This document shows, one piece after another, positions 45,005 to 53,142 of a DNA stretch of 64,000 nucleotides. Made by a program: the position numbers and the translations under genes. Position 1 is the stretch's first letter, and each line of letters begins with the position of its first letter. The DNA comes from Ponticaulis sp. (GTDB taxonomy: Bacteria; Pseudomonadota; Alphaproteobacteria; Caulobacterales; Hyphomonadaceae), in contig NZLU01000046.1 in the NCBI GenBank assembly GCA_002692725.1, positions 310,001 through 374,000 of the forward strand. The letters are read 5' to 3'. The notes under the pieces were generated by a model that made no database searches, was not told where the DNA came from, and saw only the letters and a program-made list of their open reading frames with translations.

Positions 45005-46690
45005 ATGGCGAGTACAGCTACGCAAAAACCAGGGGTCGACTTCAGTGTCATGACAGTCGGCCTCCTCATCGGGGTCTTTACCTTCTTTGCGCTGCTCATT
45101 GCAGCGTGGACGAAGGACCCTCTCTTTGAAGTTCACGGATGGATTGGAATCGCACTCGGCGTTCTGTCCATTGCAGGACTGTTCTTCTGGACGGCAAACA
45201 ATACGAAGGCTCAGCCCTTCGATCCGCTGAAATACGAAGACACACTGATCAAGTTCGGTGTCGCCGCCTCCATGTTTTGGGGCGTTGTCGGCATTCTGGT
45301 CGGGGTGGTCATCGCGCTTCAGCTGACCTTTCCGAACATTCTCTATTTTGAGGATTTCGGCTTCACAAATTTCGGTCGCCTGCGCCCATTGCATACCTCG
45401 GCGGTGATTTTTGCGTTTGGCGGCAATGTGCTGCTCGCAACAAGTTTCCACGTTGTGCAGCGGACCTGCCGCACACGCATTGCCGGTGGAATGTGGCCAT
45501 GGTTCGTCTTCTGGGGCTACCAGGCATTCATCGTCCTGGCGGCAACCGGCTATGTTCTCGGCATCACACAATCGAAAGAATATGCTGAGCCGGAATGGTA
45601 TGTTGACCTTTGGCTGACTGTTGTCTGGGTCGCGTATCTGCTGGTCTTCCTTGGCACGATCTGGAAGCGTAAAGAGCCGCACATTTATGTTGCGAACTGG
45701 TTCTATCTCGCTTTTATCGTGACAATCGCCATGCTGCACATCGTCAACAATCTGGCGATTCCGGTCAGCCCGCTTTCCGCGAAAAGCTATCCTATCTTTG
45801 CCGGTGTTCAGGATGCCCTGACCCAGTGGTGGTATGGTCACAACGCGGTTGGTTTCTTCCTGACCGCTGGCTTCCTTGCCATCATGTATTACTACATCCC
45901 GAAGCGCGCTGAGCGTCCGGTCTTCTCATACCGGCTGTCCATCGTTCACTTCTGGGCGCTGATCTTTATCTATATCTGGGCGGGTCCACACCACCTTCAC
46001 TACACAGCGCTCCCACAATGGGCTCAAACCCTCGGCATGACCTTCTCTATCATGCTCTGGATGCCGAGCTGGGGTGGCATGATTAACGGCCTGATGACGC
46101 TGTCCGGGGCGTGGGACAAACTCCGCACCGACCCGGTCATTCGGATGATGGTGGTGTCTCTGGCGTTTTACGGCATGTCGACCTTCGAAGGCCCGCTCAT
46201 GTCTGTCCGTGCAGTGAACTCACTGTCTCACTATACAGACTGGACAATCGGCCACGTTCACTCAGGTGCACTCGGCTGGGTTGGCTTCATCTCCTTCGGC
46301 GCGCTTTACTGCCTCGCACAATGGCTCTGGAAACGTGATCGGCTCTATTCCGCAGCGATGGTGGAATGGCACTTCTGGACGGCGACCATCGGTATCGTTC
46401 TCTACATCTGTTCGATGTGGGTGTCCGGCATCATGGAAGGCCTGATGTGGCGTGCCTATAATGAGTTCGGCTTCCTCGCTTACACCTTTGTCGAGACGGT
46501 CGAAGCCAAGCACATTTCCTATATTATCCGGTCTCTGGGCGGAGTTCTCTACCTCGTCGGTGCGCTGATCATGGCATTCAACCTGTACATGACCGCTCGC
46601 GGCAAGGTTCGCAAAGGCGAAGAGGATCACGTTCATGCTCCAACCAATGATGGCATGCCAGCTCAGGCTGCTGCCACGCCTGCCGAATAG
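45005..46690 (+). CDS. ccoN: cbb3-type cytochrome c oxidase subunit I
   Basis: A 561-residue, roughly 12-helix haem-copper oxidase subunit that reduces O2 at the haem b3-CuB centre and pumps protons; this C-type enzyme has high O2 affinity. Family marks: [17 protein letters not shown] (low-spin haem His), [15 protein letters not shown] (CuB His and cross-linked Tyr region), [15 protein letters not shown] (the CuB HH pair) and the C-terminal [14 protein letters not shown] (haem ligands). It opens the ccoNOQP operon. No canonical FNR box (TTGAT-N4-ATCAA) is seen in the 137-bp leader. Confidence 0.98.
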   Translation: MASTATQKPGVDFSVMTVGLLIGVFTFFALLIAAWTKDPLFEVHGWIGIALGVLSIAGLFFWTANNTKAQPFDPLKYEDTLIKFGVAASMFWGVVGILVGVVIALQLTFPNILYFEDFGFTNFGRLRPLHTSAVIFAFGGNVLLATSFHVVQRTCRTRIAGGMWPWFVFWGYQAFIVLAATGYVLGITQSKEYAEPEWYVDLWLTVVWVAYLLVFLGTIWKRKEPHIYVANWFYLAFIVTIAMLHIVNNLAIPVSPLSAKSYPIFAGVQDALTQWWYGHNAVGFFLTAGFLAIMYYYIPKRAERPVFSYRLSIVHFWALIFIYIWAGPHHLHYTALPQWAQTLGMTFSIMLWMPSWGGMINGLMTLSGAWDKLRTDPVIRMMVVSLAFYGMSTFEGPLMSVRAVNSLSHYTDWTIGHVHSGALGWVGFISFGALYCLAQWLWKRDRLYSAAMVEWHFWTATIGIVLYICSMWVSGIMEGLMWRAYNEFGFLAYTFVETVEAKHISYIIRSLGGVLYLVGALIMAFNLYMTARGKVRKGEEDHVHAPTNDGMPAQAAATPAE

Positions 46691-46701
46691 GGGGTTCAAC
46701 A

Positions 46702-47478
46702 ATGTCTTTGTTCGACAAACACAAAATCTTTGAGAAGCACTCCCTGCTTCTCACTGTCGGGATCCTCGTTGTTGTTGCCATTGGCGGCATCATTGAGATC
46801 GCTCCTCTCTTCTATCTGAAGAACACGATCGAGAAGGTGGACGGCATGCGTCCGTACACTCCGCTCGAACTAGCTGGGCGCAACATCTACATTCGAGAGG
46901 GCTGCTATGTCTGTCACTCTCAGATGGTTCGCCCGCTTCGCGATGAAGTCGAGCGTTACGGTCATTACTCTCTCGCGGCTGAGAGCATGTATGACCACCC
47001 GTTCCAATGGGGCTCCAAACGCACAGGTCCGGACCTTGCACGCGTCGGCGGCAAATACTCCGATGCCTGGCACTATGATCACCTCATGGATCCACGCTCC
47101 GTGGTTCCGGAATCCATCATGCCGCCCTACGCCTTCCTGGCTGACAATCGGCTTCACTTTGATGCCATTGCTGACGACATGAAGGCACTCAAACTGATCG
47201 GCGTACCCTATAGCGACGACATGATCGAGAACGCGAAACTCGACATTCAGGCTCAGGCCAATCCGGACTTCTTCCCGGAGAATGTCGACTATGATTACGC
47301 GCTGACTGACCGGTATGAAGCTATTGCCGGACGTGAAGGTACGGTCAAAGTTCGCGCGTTCGACGGCGATGCGACTGATCTCACCGAAATGGATGCGCTC
47401 ATCGCCTATATGCAAATGCTCGGTACTCTGGTCGATTTCTCGACCTATGAGGCCGACGATCTTCAGAACCGGAGGTAA
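46702..47478 (+). CDS. ccoO: cbb3 oxidase monohaem cytochrome c subunit
   Basis: A 258-residue subunit with one N-terminal transmembrane helix (about 15-37) and a periplasmic cytochrome c domain: haem site C68-Y-V-C71-H72 in [10 protein letters not shown], and axial methionine in the PESIMPPY region. It passes electrons from CcoP to CcoN. It begins 11 bp after ccoN, and the end of the gene carries the GGAGG used by ccoQ. Confidence 0.97.
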   Translation: MSLFDKHKIFEKHSLLLTVGILVVVAIGGIIEIAPLFYLKNTIEKVDGMRPYTPLELAGRNIYIREGCYVCHSQMVRPLRDEVERYGHYSLAAESMYDHPFQWGSKRTGPDLARVGGKYSDAWHYDHLMDPRSVVPESIMPPYAFLADNRLHFDAIADDMKALKLIGVPYSDDMIENAKLDIQAQANPDFFPENVDYDYALTDRYEAIAGREGTVKVRAFDGDATDLTEMDALIAYMQMLGTLVDFSTYEADDLQNRR

Positions 47479-47483
47479 GTCCT

Positions 47484-47648
47484 ATGAATTATGACACACT
47501 TTCGAGTTTCGCTCAGACCTGGGGGCTTCTCTACTTCGTCATCCTGTTCTCAGGTGCCGTTGCCTACGCCCTCTGGCCGTCCAAGCGGGAAGAATTCAAA
47601 CACGCAGCACACATGCCTCTGAATGATGATGAGGAGCCGATCAAATGA
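47484..47648 (+). CDS. ccoQ: cbb3 oxidase small subunit CcoQ
   Basis: A 54-residue protein, too short for most gene finders, reading MNYDTLSSFAQTWGLLYFVI and then FSGAVAYALWPSKREEFKHA. One membrane helix (about 12-31) is followed by a basic cytosolic stretch, the normal CcoQ/FixQ layout; it stabilises the CcoNO-P complex. GGAGG (47471-47475) lies 8 bp before its ATG, and its TGA overlaps the ccoP ATG by four bases. Confidence 0.92.
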   Translation: MNYDTLSSFAQTWGLLYFVILFSGAVAYALWPSKREEFKHAAHMPLNDDEEPIK

Positions 47649-48529
47649 GTGATCACGATAAAGAAATCGATGCCGCAACCGGCGTGGAAACAACCGGTCA
47701 CGAATGGGATGGCATCCGGGAATTGAATAACCCGCTGCCTCGCTGGTGGCTCTACATTTTCTACGCCACCATAGTCTGGGCTGTGATCTATATGATCTTC
47801 ATGCCGGCCTGGCCGGCCCTGCCCGGCATGGGCACGAACACACCAGGTCTTCGGAACCATTCGGACCGAGATTTGGTCGCCGCAAGCGTCGCAGAACTCC
47901 GTGACGCACGGTCGGCTCAGGGGCAGGAATTGGTCAATGCATCGCTTGATGAAATCCTGCGCGACCAGTCGCTTCGTCAGTTTGCTCAGGCAGCTGGGGA
48001 GAGTGCATTCGGTGACAATTGCGCGACCTGTCACGGGTCTGGTGGTCAGGGCTTCCCCGGCTATCCAACGCTGGCGGACGATGTCTGGCTCTGGGGTGGC
48101 TCACTCGATGAGATCGAGCACACAATCAAATACGGCATTCGTCAGGACAATGACGAGACACGTTTTTCTATGATGCCGGCCTTTGGTCGGGACCAGCTCA
48201 TCGAAACCGGAAACATCCGCAACGTGGCGCACTATGTGAGAACCCTGTCCAACCTCGAGCCCGCCTCTGAGGAATCGCGCGAAGGGCGTCAGATCTACAT
48301 GGACAATTGCGTCGATTGCCACGGTGAAAATGGCAAGGGCATGGTGTCAGAAGGTGCACCCGATCTGACCGACAGTGAATGGCTTTATGGCGATGACTAT
48401 AACACCGTCTATGAGACCATTTACAACGCGCGAAACAGCGCAATGCCAGCCTGGGGCGAGCGTTATGATGACGCCACCGTCAAAGCGCTCGCTGTTTATG
48501 TCTATTCGCTCAGCGGTGGCGAATCCTGA
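47645..48529 (+). CDS. ccoP: cbb3 oxidase dihaem cytochrome c subunit
   Basis: A 294-residue subunit with an N-terminal Fixp-type segment (HEWDGIRELNNPLPRWWLYIFY), one membrane helix (about 33-55), and two cytochrome c domains: C126-A-T-C129-H130 and C222-V-D-C225-H226, with axial Met in RFSMMPAFG and SAMPAWGE. It receives electrons from soluble cytochromes. Start overlaps ccoQ by four bases. A weak hairpin with a short T-run follows (48545-48566). Confidence 0.97.
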   Translation: MSDHDKEIDAATGVETTGHEWDGIRELNNPLPRWWLYIFYATIVWAVIYMIFMPAWPALPGMGTNTPGLRNHSDRDLVAASVAELRDARSAQGQELVNASLDEILRDQSLRQFAQAAGESAFGDNCATCHGSGGQGFPGYPTLADDVWLWGGSLDEIEHTIKYGIRQDNDETRFSMMPAFGRDQLIETGNIRNVAHYVRTLSNLEPASEESREGRQIYMDNCVDCHGENGKGMVSEGAPDLTDSEWLYGDDYNTVYETIYNARNSAMPAWGERYDDATVKALAVYVYSLSGGES

Positions 48530-48544
48530 CACGTCTCTGGATAT

Positions 48545-48566
48545 GGCCGGGTTTGTCCCGGCCTTT
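48545..48566 (+). terminator. Possible weak terminator after ccoP
   Basis: A perfect 7-bp stem GGCCGGG/CCCGGCC with loop TTTGT is followed only by TTT, so termination would be partial and let some transcripts run into ccoG 94 bp further on. Confidence 0.5.
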
Positions 48567-48656
48567 CCTACCCTGTGACAACATACCATCGCGACCACAG
48601 ACGACCTTTATATTAGATATCACTAAACTATAGATATCCATCGAAAGTCAGGTGCC

Positions 48657-50090
48657 ATGTCACTGCATAAACCCGTCCCGCCAGCTGATGCCGCTCCGCT
48701 CTATAAGAAACGCGAGCAAATCTATCCAAAACTGGTCAGCGGTAAGTTCCGATCCTTCAAATTTCTGTTCATGGCTTTGGCCCTTGCGGTTTATTACGGC
48801 CTGCCCTGGTTGCGCTGGAACCGAGGCCCCAACGCACCTGATCAGGCTTTCCTGTTCGATTTCGCGGGCGGCCGTTTCTATTTCGGACCGATCGAAATCT
48901 GGCCTCAGGAAGTCTATTACATTACCGGTATTCTCATCCTGTCGGCACTCGGCCTGTTTCTGGTCACCTCGCTTTTCGGACGGGTCTGGTGCGGCTATGC
49001 ATGCCCGCAGACTGTCTGGACCGACCTCTACATTGCTGTGGAGCGCTTCTTTGAGGGAGATAGAAACAAGCGAATCAAGCTCGACCGCGCACCGTGGAAT
49101 TTCAACAAGATCTGGCGCAAGGGCGCCAAACACATTGTCTGGATTCTCATCGCGGCCCTCACAGGCGGAGCACTCGTGTTCTATTTTCACGATGCTCCAT
49201 CGCTGGTCTACACCTTCTTCACAGGCCATGCGCCGACAACCGCTTACGTCTTCGTCGGCATTCTGACCTTCACGACCTATTCGCTCGCCGGAACCATGCG
49301 TGAGCAGGTCTGCACTTATCTTTGCCCCTGGCCTCGTATTCAGGCTGCTCTGACAGATGAAGACGCGCTCAATGTGACCTATCGCTGGGATCGCGGCGAG
49401 CCTCGCGGACCTCACAAGAAAAATGAGACCTGGGAGGGGCGTGGAGACTGCGTCGACTGTAATGCGTGTGTCACGGCCTGCCCGATGGGTATTGATATCC
49501 GGAACGGGTCTCAACTCGAATGCATCCATTGCGCGCTTTGCATCGATGCTTGTGACGAGATCATGAAAAAAGTCGATCGGCCGACCGGCCTGATTGCCTA
49601 TGACACGGACAAGAATGTCGAACGCCGCGCGGCCGGTCTCGAATCCAAGCCATTTCGACTGATTCGTCCACGCGTCATCATCTATGCGGTGCTGATCTCT
49701 GCCGTGGCGGGCATCATGCTGTTTGGGCTGGTCACCCGATCTACGTTTGAGCTCAACGTCCTGAAAGACCGCGCCCCGCCATTTGTGCAGCTGTCTGACG
49801 GCCGAATTCAGAATGGATACACCCTGAAACTTGTGAACAAACGTGTGAAGGACAAATCCATTCACCTCACCATTGATGGTCTGGATGGCGCTGAAGTCAG
49901 CCTCGTCGGTGAAAACGACAATGATTTGACGGTGACCATTGAAGGCGAGCAGGTCGAACGTTATCGCCTGGTCATCAAAGCGCCATCAGAAGGTTTGAAG
50001 AGCAATCAACGCCTGCGTATAACCGCCACAGATACGCAAACGGGCGAAGCAGATACCAACCTTGTTCCGTTCTCCAGTGCGAGGAAATAA
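48657..50090 (+). CDS. ccoG: cbb3 oxidase maturation protein CcoG (FixG/RdxA)
   Basis: A 477-residue membrane protein with about five helices and two ferredoxin-type clusters: CVDCNACVTACPMG and CIHCALCIDACD, plus CGYACPQTVW and CPWPRIQAAL in the membrane part. CcoG reduces Cu(II) to Cu(I) for the CcoI pump in oxidase assembly. The C-terminal 130 residues form an Ig-like periplasmic domain. Preceded by a 127-bp gap with a direct repeat TAGATATC (around 48614-48640), which may hold its own promoter. Confidence 0.95.
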   Translation: MSLHKPVPPADAAPLYKKREQIYPKLVSGKFRSFKFLFMALALAVYYGLPWLRWNRGPNAPDQAFLFDFAGGRFYFGPIEIWPQEVYYITGILILSALGLFLVTSLFGRVWCGYACPQTVWTDLYIAVERFFEGDRNKRIKLDRAPWNFNKIWRKGAKHIVWILIAALTGGALVFYFHDAPSLVYTFFTGHAPTTAYVFVGILTFTTYSLAGTMREQVCTYLCPWPRIQAALTDEDALNVTYRWDRGEPRGPHKKNETWEGRGDCVDCNACVTACPMGIDIRNGSQLECIHCALCIDACDEIMKKVDRPTGLIAYDTDKNVERRAAGLESKPFRLIRPRVIIYAVLISAVAGIMLFGLVTRSTFELNVLKDRAPPFVQLSDGRIQNGYTLKLVNKRVKDKSIHLTIDGLDGAEVSLVGENDNDLTVTIEGEQVERYRLVIKAPSEGLKSNQRLRITATDTQTGEADTNLVPFSSARK

Positions 50091-50092
50091 CC

Positions 50093-50590
50093 ATGACGGC
50101 GAAAGCAAAAGGCCGGCTCACCGGCTATCATGTCCTTTTCATCCTGCTCGGATTTTTCGGAGTCATGGTCGCCGTGAATGTAGCTTTCACCGTTTTTGCC
50201 GTGAAATCCTTTCCTGGTGAGCAGGTGGAGAAGTCTTATCTCCAGGGTCTGAATTATAATCAGACCCTGGAAGACCGGGCGCACCAGGCCGAGATGGGCA
50301 TCAATACCCAGATCGGGCTGGAGGCAAACACAGGTGAGACGATCGAACTCATCTCCGTCTGGACGGATAGCTCCGGCAATGGACTTTCAAACCTGGCCGT
50401 CAATGCACAACTCATTCGCCCGGCGAGCGAAGACGGCAAACTCAACCTGACACTCGATCCGGTCGGAAATGGCCGCTACACAGCTAGTATTCCGGAATTG
50501 TCAGCCGGATCCTGGAAAATTCAGATGGTTGCCACCACTACGGACGGTGACACTCTGACCGCTGAAAAGTCTGTCTTATGGGCACCGTAA
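50093..50590 (+). CDS. ccoH: FixH/CcoH family oxidase assembly protein
   Basis: A 165-residue protein with one N-terminal membrane helix (GYHVLFILLGFFGVMVAVNVAFTVFAV, split here by the family motif GYHV) and a periplasmic beta-rich domain that includes GLNYNQTLEDRAHQAEMGI. CcoH supports stability and copper loading of cbb3 oxidase. It starts 2 bp after ccoG and overlaps the ccoI start by 13 bp. Confidence 0.92.
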   Translation: MTAKAKGRLTGYHVLFILLGFFGVMVAVNVAFTVFAVKSFPGEQVEKSYLQGLNYNQTLEDRAHQAEMGINTQIGLEANTGETIELISVWTDSSGNGLSNLAVNAQLIRPASEDGKLNLTLDPVGNGRYTASIPELSAGSWKIQMVATTTDGDTLTAEKSVLWAP

Positions 50591-52782
50591 CCTCCCCCTC
50601 TTTTGCCGAAATCGATCTCGGCACTCAATCCAGTGCGGCCCCTTTCGTCCGGGAGAAGAACGGGCGTTCGGAGCTCATACTGGCCGTCACAGGCGCGAAA
50701 TGCGGCGGCTGCCTGTCCAAGATCGAAAAGAATATCGGCGGCCTGGAAGGTGTCGATCATGTCCGTATGAATCTGACCACGGGACGTCTCGTAGTCGACT
50801 GGACTGCGACCGGGTTTAACCCAGACTTGATCCTCAAAACGCTCTCGGGTCTGGGCTATCCGTCAAAACCCTTTGACCCGGATCAGATGGATCAGAGCCG
50901 TCTCAAACGAGAAAAAGGCTTACTCGCCGCCATGGCGGTCGCAGGCTTCGCCGCAGCAAACATCATGCTCCTGTCTGTTTCAATCTGGGCTGGCGCAGAT
51001 GAAATGTCGTATGAAACGCGGACGCTGCTGCATTGGGTGTCCGCTCTGATTGCGGTGCCGGTTGTCGCGTTCTCGGGACGACCGTTTTTTCAGTCAGCTT
51101 TCGGTGCGCTGAAGTCTGGCCATGTGAATATGGATGTCCCCATCTCGCTGGCGGTCATTCTGGCGCTGGGCCTGTCCATCTATGAAACCATCCATGGCGG
51201 CGAACACTCCTATTTCGACGCCGCGGTCATGCTTCTCTTCTTCCTTCTGATCGGACGCTTCCTCGAAGCCCGGCTTCAGCGACAGGCTTATAAGGCTGCC
51301 GATGATCTCGCCGCACTTCAGGCCGTCACCGTAACGCGAATTGGCAAGGTGGGCGGATACGAAACAGTCGCCTCACACAAGCTCGAGCTCGGCGACGACC
51401 TCATTATCGCAACAGGTGAGCGCCTTCCGGTTGATGCGACGCTCACCAGCCCGTCTGCCACGCTGAACACCAGCCTTGTGACAGGCGAAAGTCTGCCAAT
51501 GGATGAGCATAAAGGCAGCCGTATTTATGCTGGCTCCATCAATCTGGGCGATCCGATTCATGTCCGCGTCGCGTCTCGCACAGACGATTCTCTGATCGGA
51601 GAAATCTCCAAGCTCCTCGATGCCGGAGAGCAGAAACGGTCGAAATATCGCCAGATTGCCGACAAGGCGGCAGAGATATATGTCCCGGCAGTCCATACAC
51701 TCGCAGCCGCCGCTCTGGTCGGCTGGCTGATGGCCACCGGCGACATTCGGATCGCACTGTATACCGCCATTTCTGTTCTGGTGATCACCTGCCCTTGCGC
51801 GCTCGCCCTTGCTGCACCTGTTGTCCAGATCGTTGCCGCAGGACGGCTTTTCCAGAACGGTATTTTCCTCAAATCCGGCGATGCGCTCGAACGTATTGCA
51901 GCATGTGACCATGTCATTTTCGACAAAACTGGTACGCTGACGGAACTCAACCCGGATTTCGAAGACGATGGAACAAGCCGGGATGATATCAATCTCGCCG
52001 CCGAACTTGCGCGGGCCAGCCGACACCCGCTCTCCCGCGCAGTCGTCAACGCAGCCTGCCCCGGCCCGGTTGCCGACGATGTAACCGAACATGAAGGGCT
52101 TGGCCTGTCCGGCACACTTCACGGAAAGCCAGCGCGTCTCGGCTCATGGGAATGGGTCAGTGACGGTAAAGCCCCTGCCCAAACTCAAAATGCCAGCCTC
52201 TGGTTCTGGATAGAGGGGCGCGCCCCGGTGCCGCTGCCACTTGCGGAGACGATCAAACCGGGCGCGAACGAATTACTCGACCGGCTCACTGATCTTGGTA
52301 TCACCTACGAAGTTTGCTCAGGAGACCATCCGAGCCGGGCCTCAGATCTCGCGGAACGGCTTGGAATCAAAAACGTGCAAGGCGGGATGAAACCGACCGA
52401 CAAAGCCGCTCGCGTCGAGGCCCTGAACGCCAGCGGCAAACATGTTCTCATGATTGGTGATGGTCTGAATGATGCGGGCGCTCTGGCGCTGGCCGATGCT
52501 GCGCTGACACCTGGCGGCGCTATTGATGTGGCTCGCACCGCCAGTGATGCGGGTTATTCTGCTGACTCGCTCAAAGGCATTGAAACCGTGTTGTTGATCG
52601 CCAAATCGTCGCGTCAGCGTATCCGCGAAAACTTCTCGCTCGCGCTGATCTACAATCTAATCGCCGTGCCGATTGCTCTGGCAGGCTGGGTAACGCCCCT
52701 CATCGCCGCCCTTGCTATGTCCGGGTCATCGATTGTTGTCACGCTCAACGCCCTGCGAGTTCGGAGTGGAGGCTCGAAATGA
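50578..52782 (+). CDS. ccoI: Cu+-transporting P-type ATPase for cbb3 oxidase
   Basis: A 734-residue P1B-type ATPase (FixI/CopA2 group) that exports copper towards the oxidase instead of for detoxification. Order: an HMA metal-binding domain with C42-G-G-C45, eight predicted membrane helices with the ion site C405-P-C407, the phosphorylated D449 in DKTGT, the actuator TGES, and the nucleotide-domain GDGLNDAGALALAD. Start lies inside ccoH and the stop overlaps ccoS by four bases, so ccoHIS are translated as a coupled unit. Confidence 0.95.
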   Translation: MGTVTSPSFAEIDLGTQSSAAPFVREKNGRSELILAVTGAKCGGCLSKIEKNIGGLEGVDHVRMNLTTGRLVVDWTATGFNPDLILKTLSGLGYPSKPFDPDQMDQSRLKREKGLLAAMAVAGFAAANIMLLSVSIWAGADEMSYETRTLLHWVSALIAVPVVAFSGRPFFQSAFGALKSGHVNMDVPISLAVILALGLSIYETIHGGEHSYFDAAVMLLFFLLIGRFLEARLQRQAYKAADDLAALQAVTVTRIGKVGGYETVASHKLELGDDLIIATGERLPVDATLTSPSATLNTSLVTGESLPMDEHKGSRIYAGSINLGDPIHVRVASRTDDSLIGEISKLLDAGEQKRSKYRQIADKAAEIYVPAVHTLAAAALVGWLMATGDIRIALYTAISVLVITCPCALALAAPVVQIVAAGRLFQNGIFLKSGDALERIAACDHVIFDKTGTLTELNPDFEDDGTSRDDINLAAELARASRHPLSRAVVNAACPGPVADDVTEHEGLGLSGTLHGKPARLGSWEWVSDGKAPAQTQNASLWFWIEGRAPVPLPLAETIKPGANELLDRLTDLGITYEVCSGDHPSRASDLAERLGIKNVQGGMKPTDKAARVEALNASGKHVLMIGDGLNDAGALALADAALTPGGAIDVARTASDAGYSADSLKGIETVLLIAKSSRQRIRENFSLALIYNLIAVPIALAGWVTPLIAALAMSGSSIVVTLNALRVRSGGSK

Positions 52783-52931
52783 CGGCACTGCTTTTTCTCA
52801 TTCCTGTCGCTCTCGGAATGGGCCTGATCGGGCTGGTTGCCTTTCTCTGGTCGCTTCGATCCGGACAGTTTGATGACCCCAAGGGTGCCGCTGAGCGAAT
52901 CCTTCAGGATGATGACAATCCACTCCCCTGA
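52779..52931 (+). CDS. ccoS: cbb3 oxidase assembly protein CcoS
   Basis: A 50-residue membrane protein reading MTALLFLIPVALGMGLIGLV then FLWSLRSGQFDDPKGAAERI. A single helix (about 3-24) is followed by the diagnostic SGQFDDPKGAAERIL motif of CcoS. It is needed for haem and copper insertion in cbb3 oxidase. Its ATG overlaps the ccoI stop (ATGA). Last gene of the cco block. Confidence 0.95.
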   Translation: MTALLFLIPVALGMGLIGLVAFLWSLRSGQFDDPKGAAERILQDDDNPLP

Positions 52932-52967
52932 TCCATACGGCTGGGCATCTAGTTTCCGTAACGTCAG

Positions 52968-52996
52968 CTGTGAGTCATAGGATAAATTTCTCACAG
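52968..52996. promoter_or_regulatory. Inverted repeat CTGTGAG-N15-CTCACAG
   Basis: Perfect 7-bp arms lie 37 bp after ccoS and before the TonB-receptor promoter (-35 at 53055). No T-run follows, so it is more likely a protein site or a stabilising 3' hairpin than an intrinsic terminator. Confidence 0.4.
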
Positions 52997-53054
52997 TGAA
53001 CGCATTCACCCTGATTTTTCAGTCGAAATCCTCTGAAATCAGCGCTCGTCCAGA

Positions 53055-53085
53055 TTGACAAAAAACAATCCCTCTGACCTAAAAT
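53055..53085 (+). promoter_or_regulatory. Promoter of the TonB-dependent receptor gene
   Basis: A consensus TTGACA (53055-53060) is followed after 19 bp by TAAAAT (53080-53085), five of six matches to a sigma-70 -10 box. The spacer is a little long. The next palindrome starts on the last two bases of the -10 box, so a repressor bound there would block transcription. Confidence 0.6.
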
Positions 53086-53101
53086 TCAACATCTGTTGAA
53101 T
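53084..53101. promoter_or_regulatory. Operator candidate ATTCAAC-N4-GTTGAAT
   Basis: ATTCAACATCTGTTGAAT is a perfect 18-bp palindrome (7-bp arms, 4-bp core) overlapping the -10 box of the TonB-receptor promoter, 42 bp before its ATG. The same core, TCAAC-N4-GTTGA, occurs at 56351-56364 between the TetR and hydrolase genes, which suggests a common repressor. Confidence 0.65.
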
Positions 53102-53142
53102 ACCGGCAGCGATAAGCCGGGTTTTCTAATGAGGGAAGAAAA

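Noticed and set aside
48660..49865. 401-codon open frame on the minus strand
   Set aside because: Antisense shadow of ccoG; no recognisable domain, and the plus-strand protein has all CcoG motifs.
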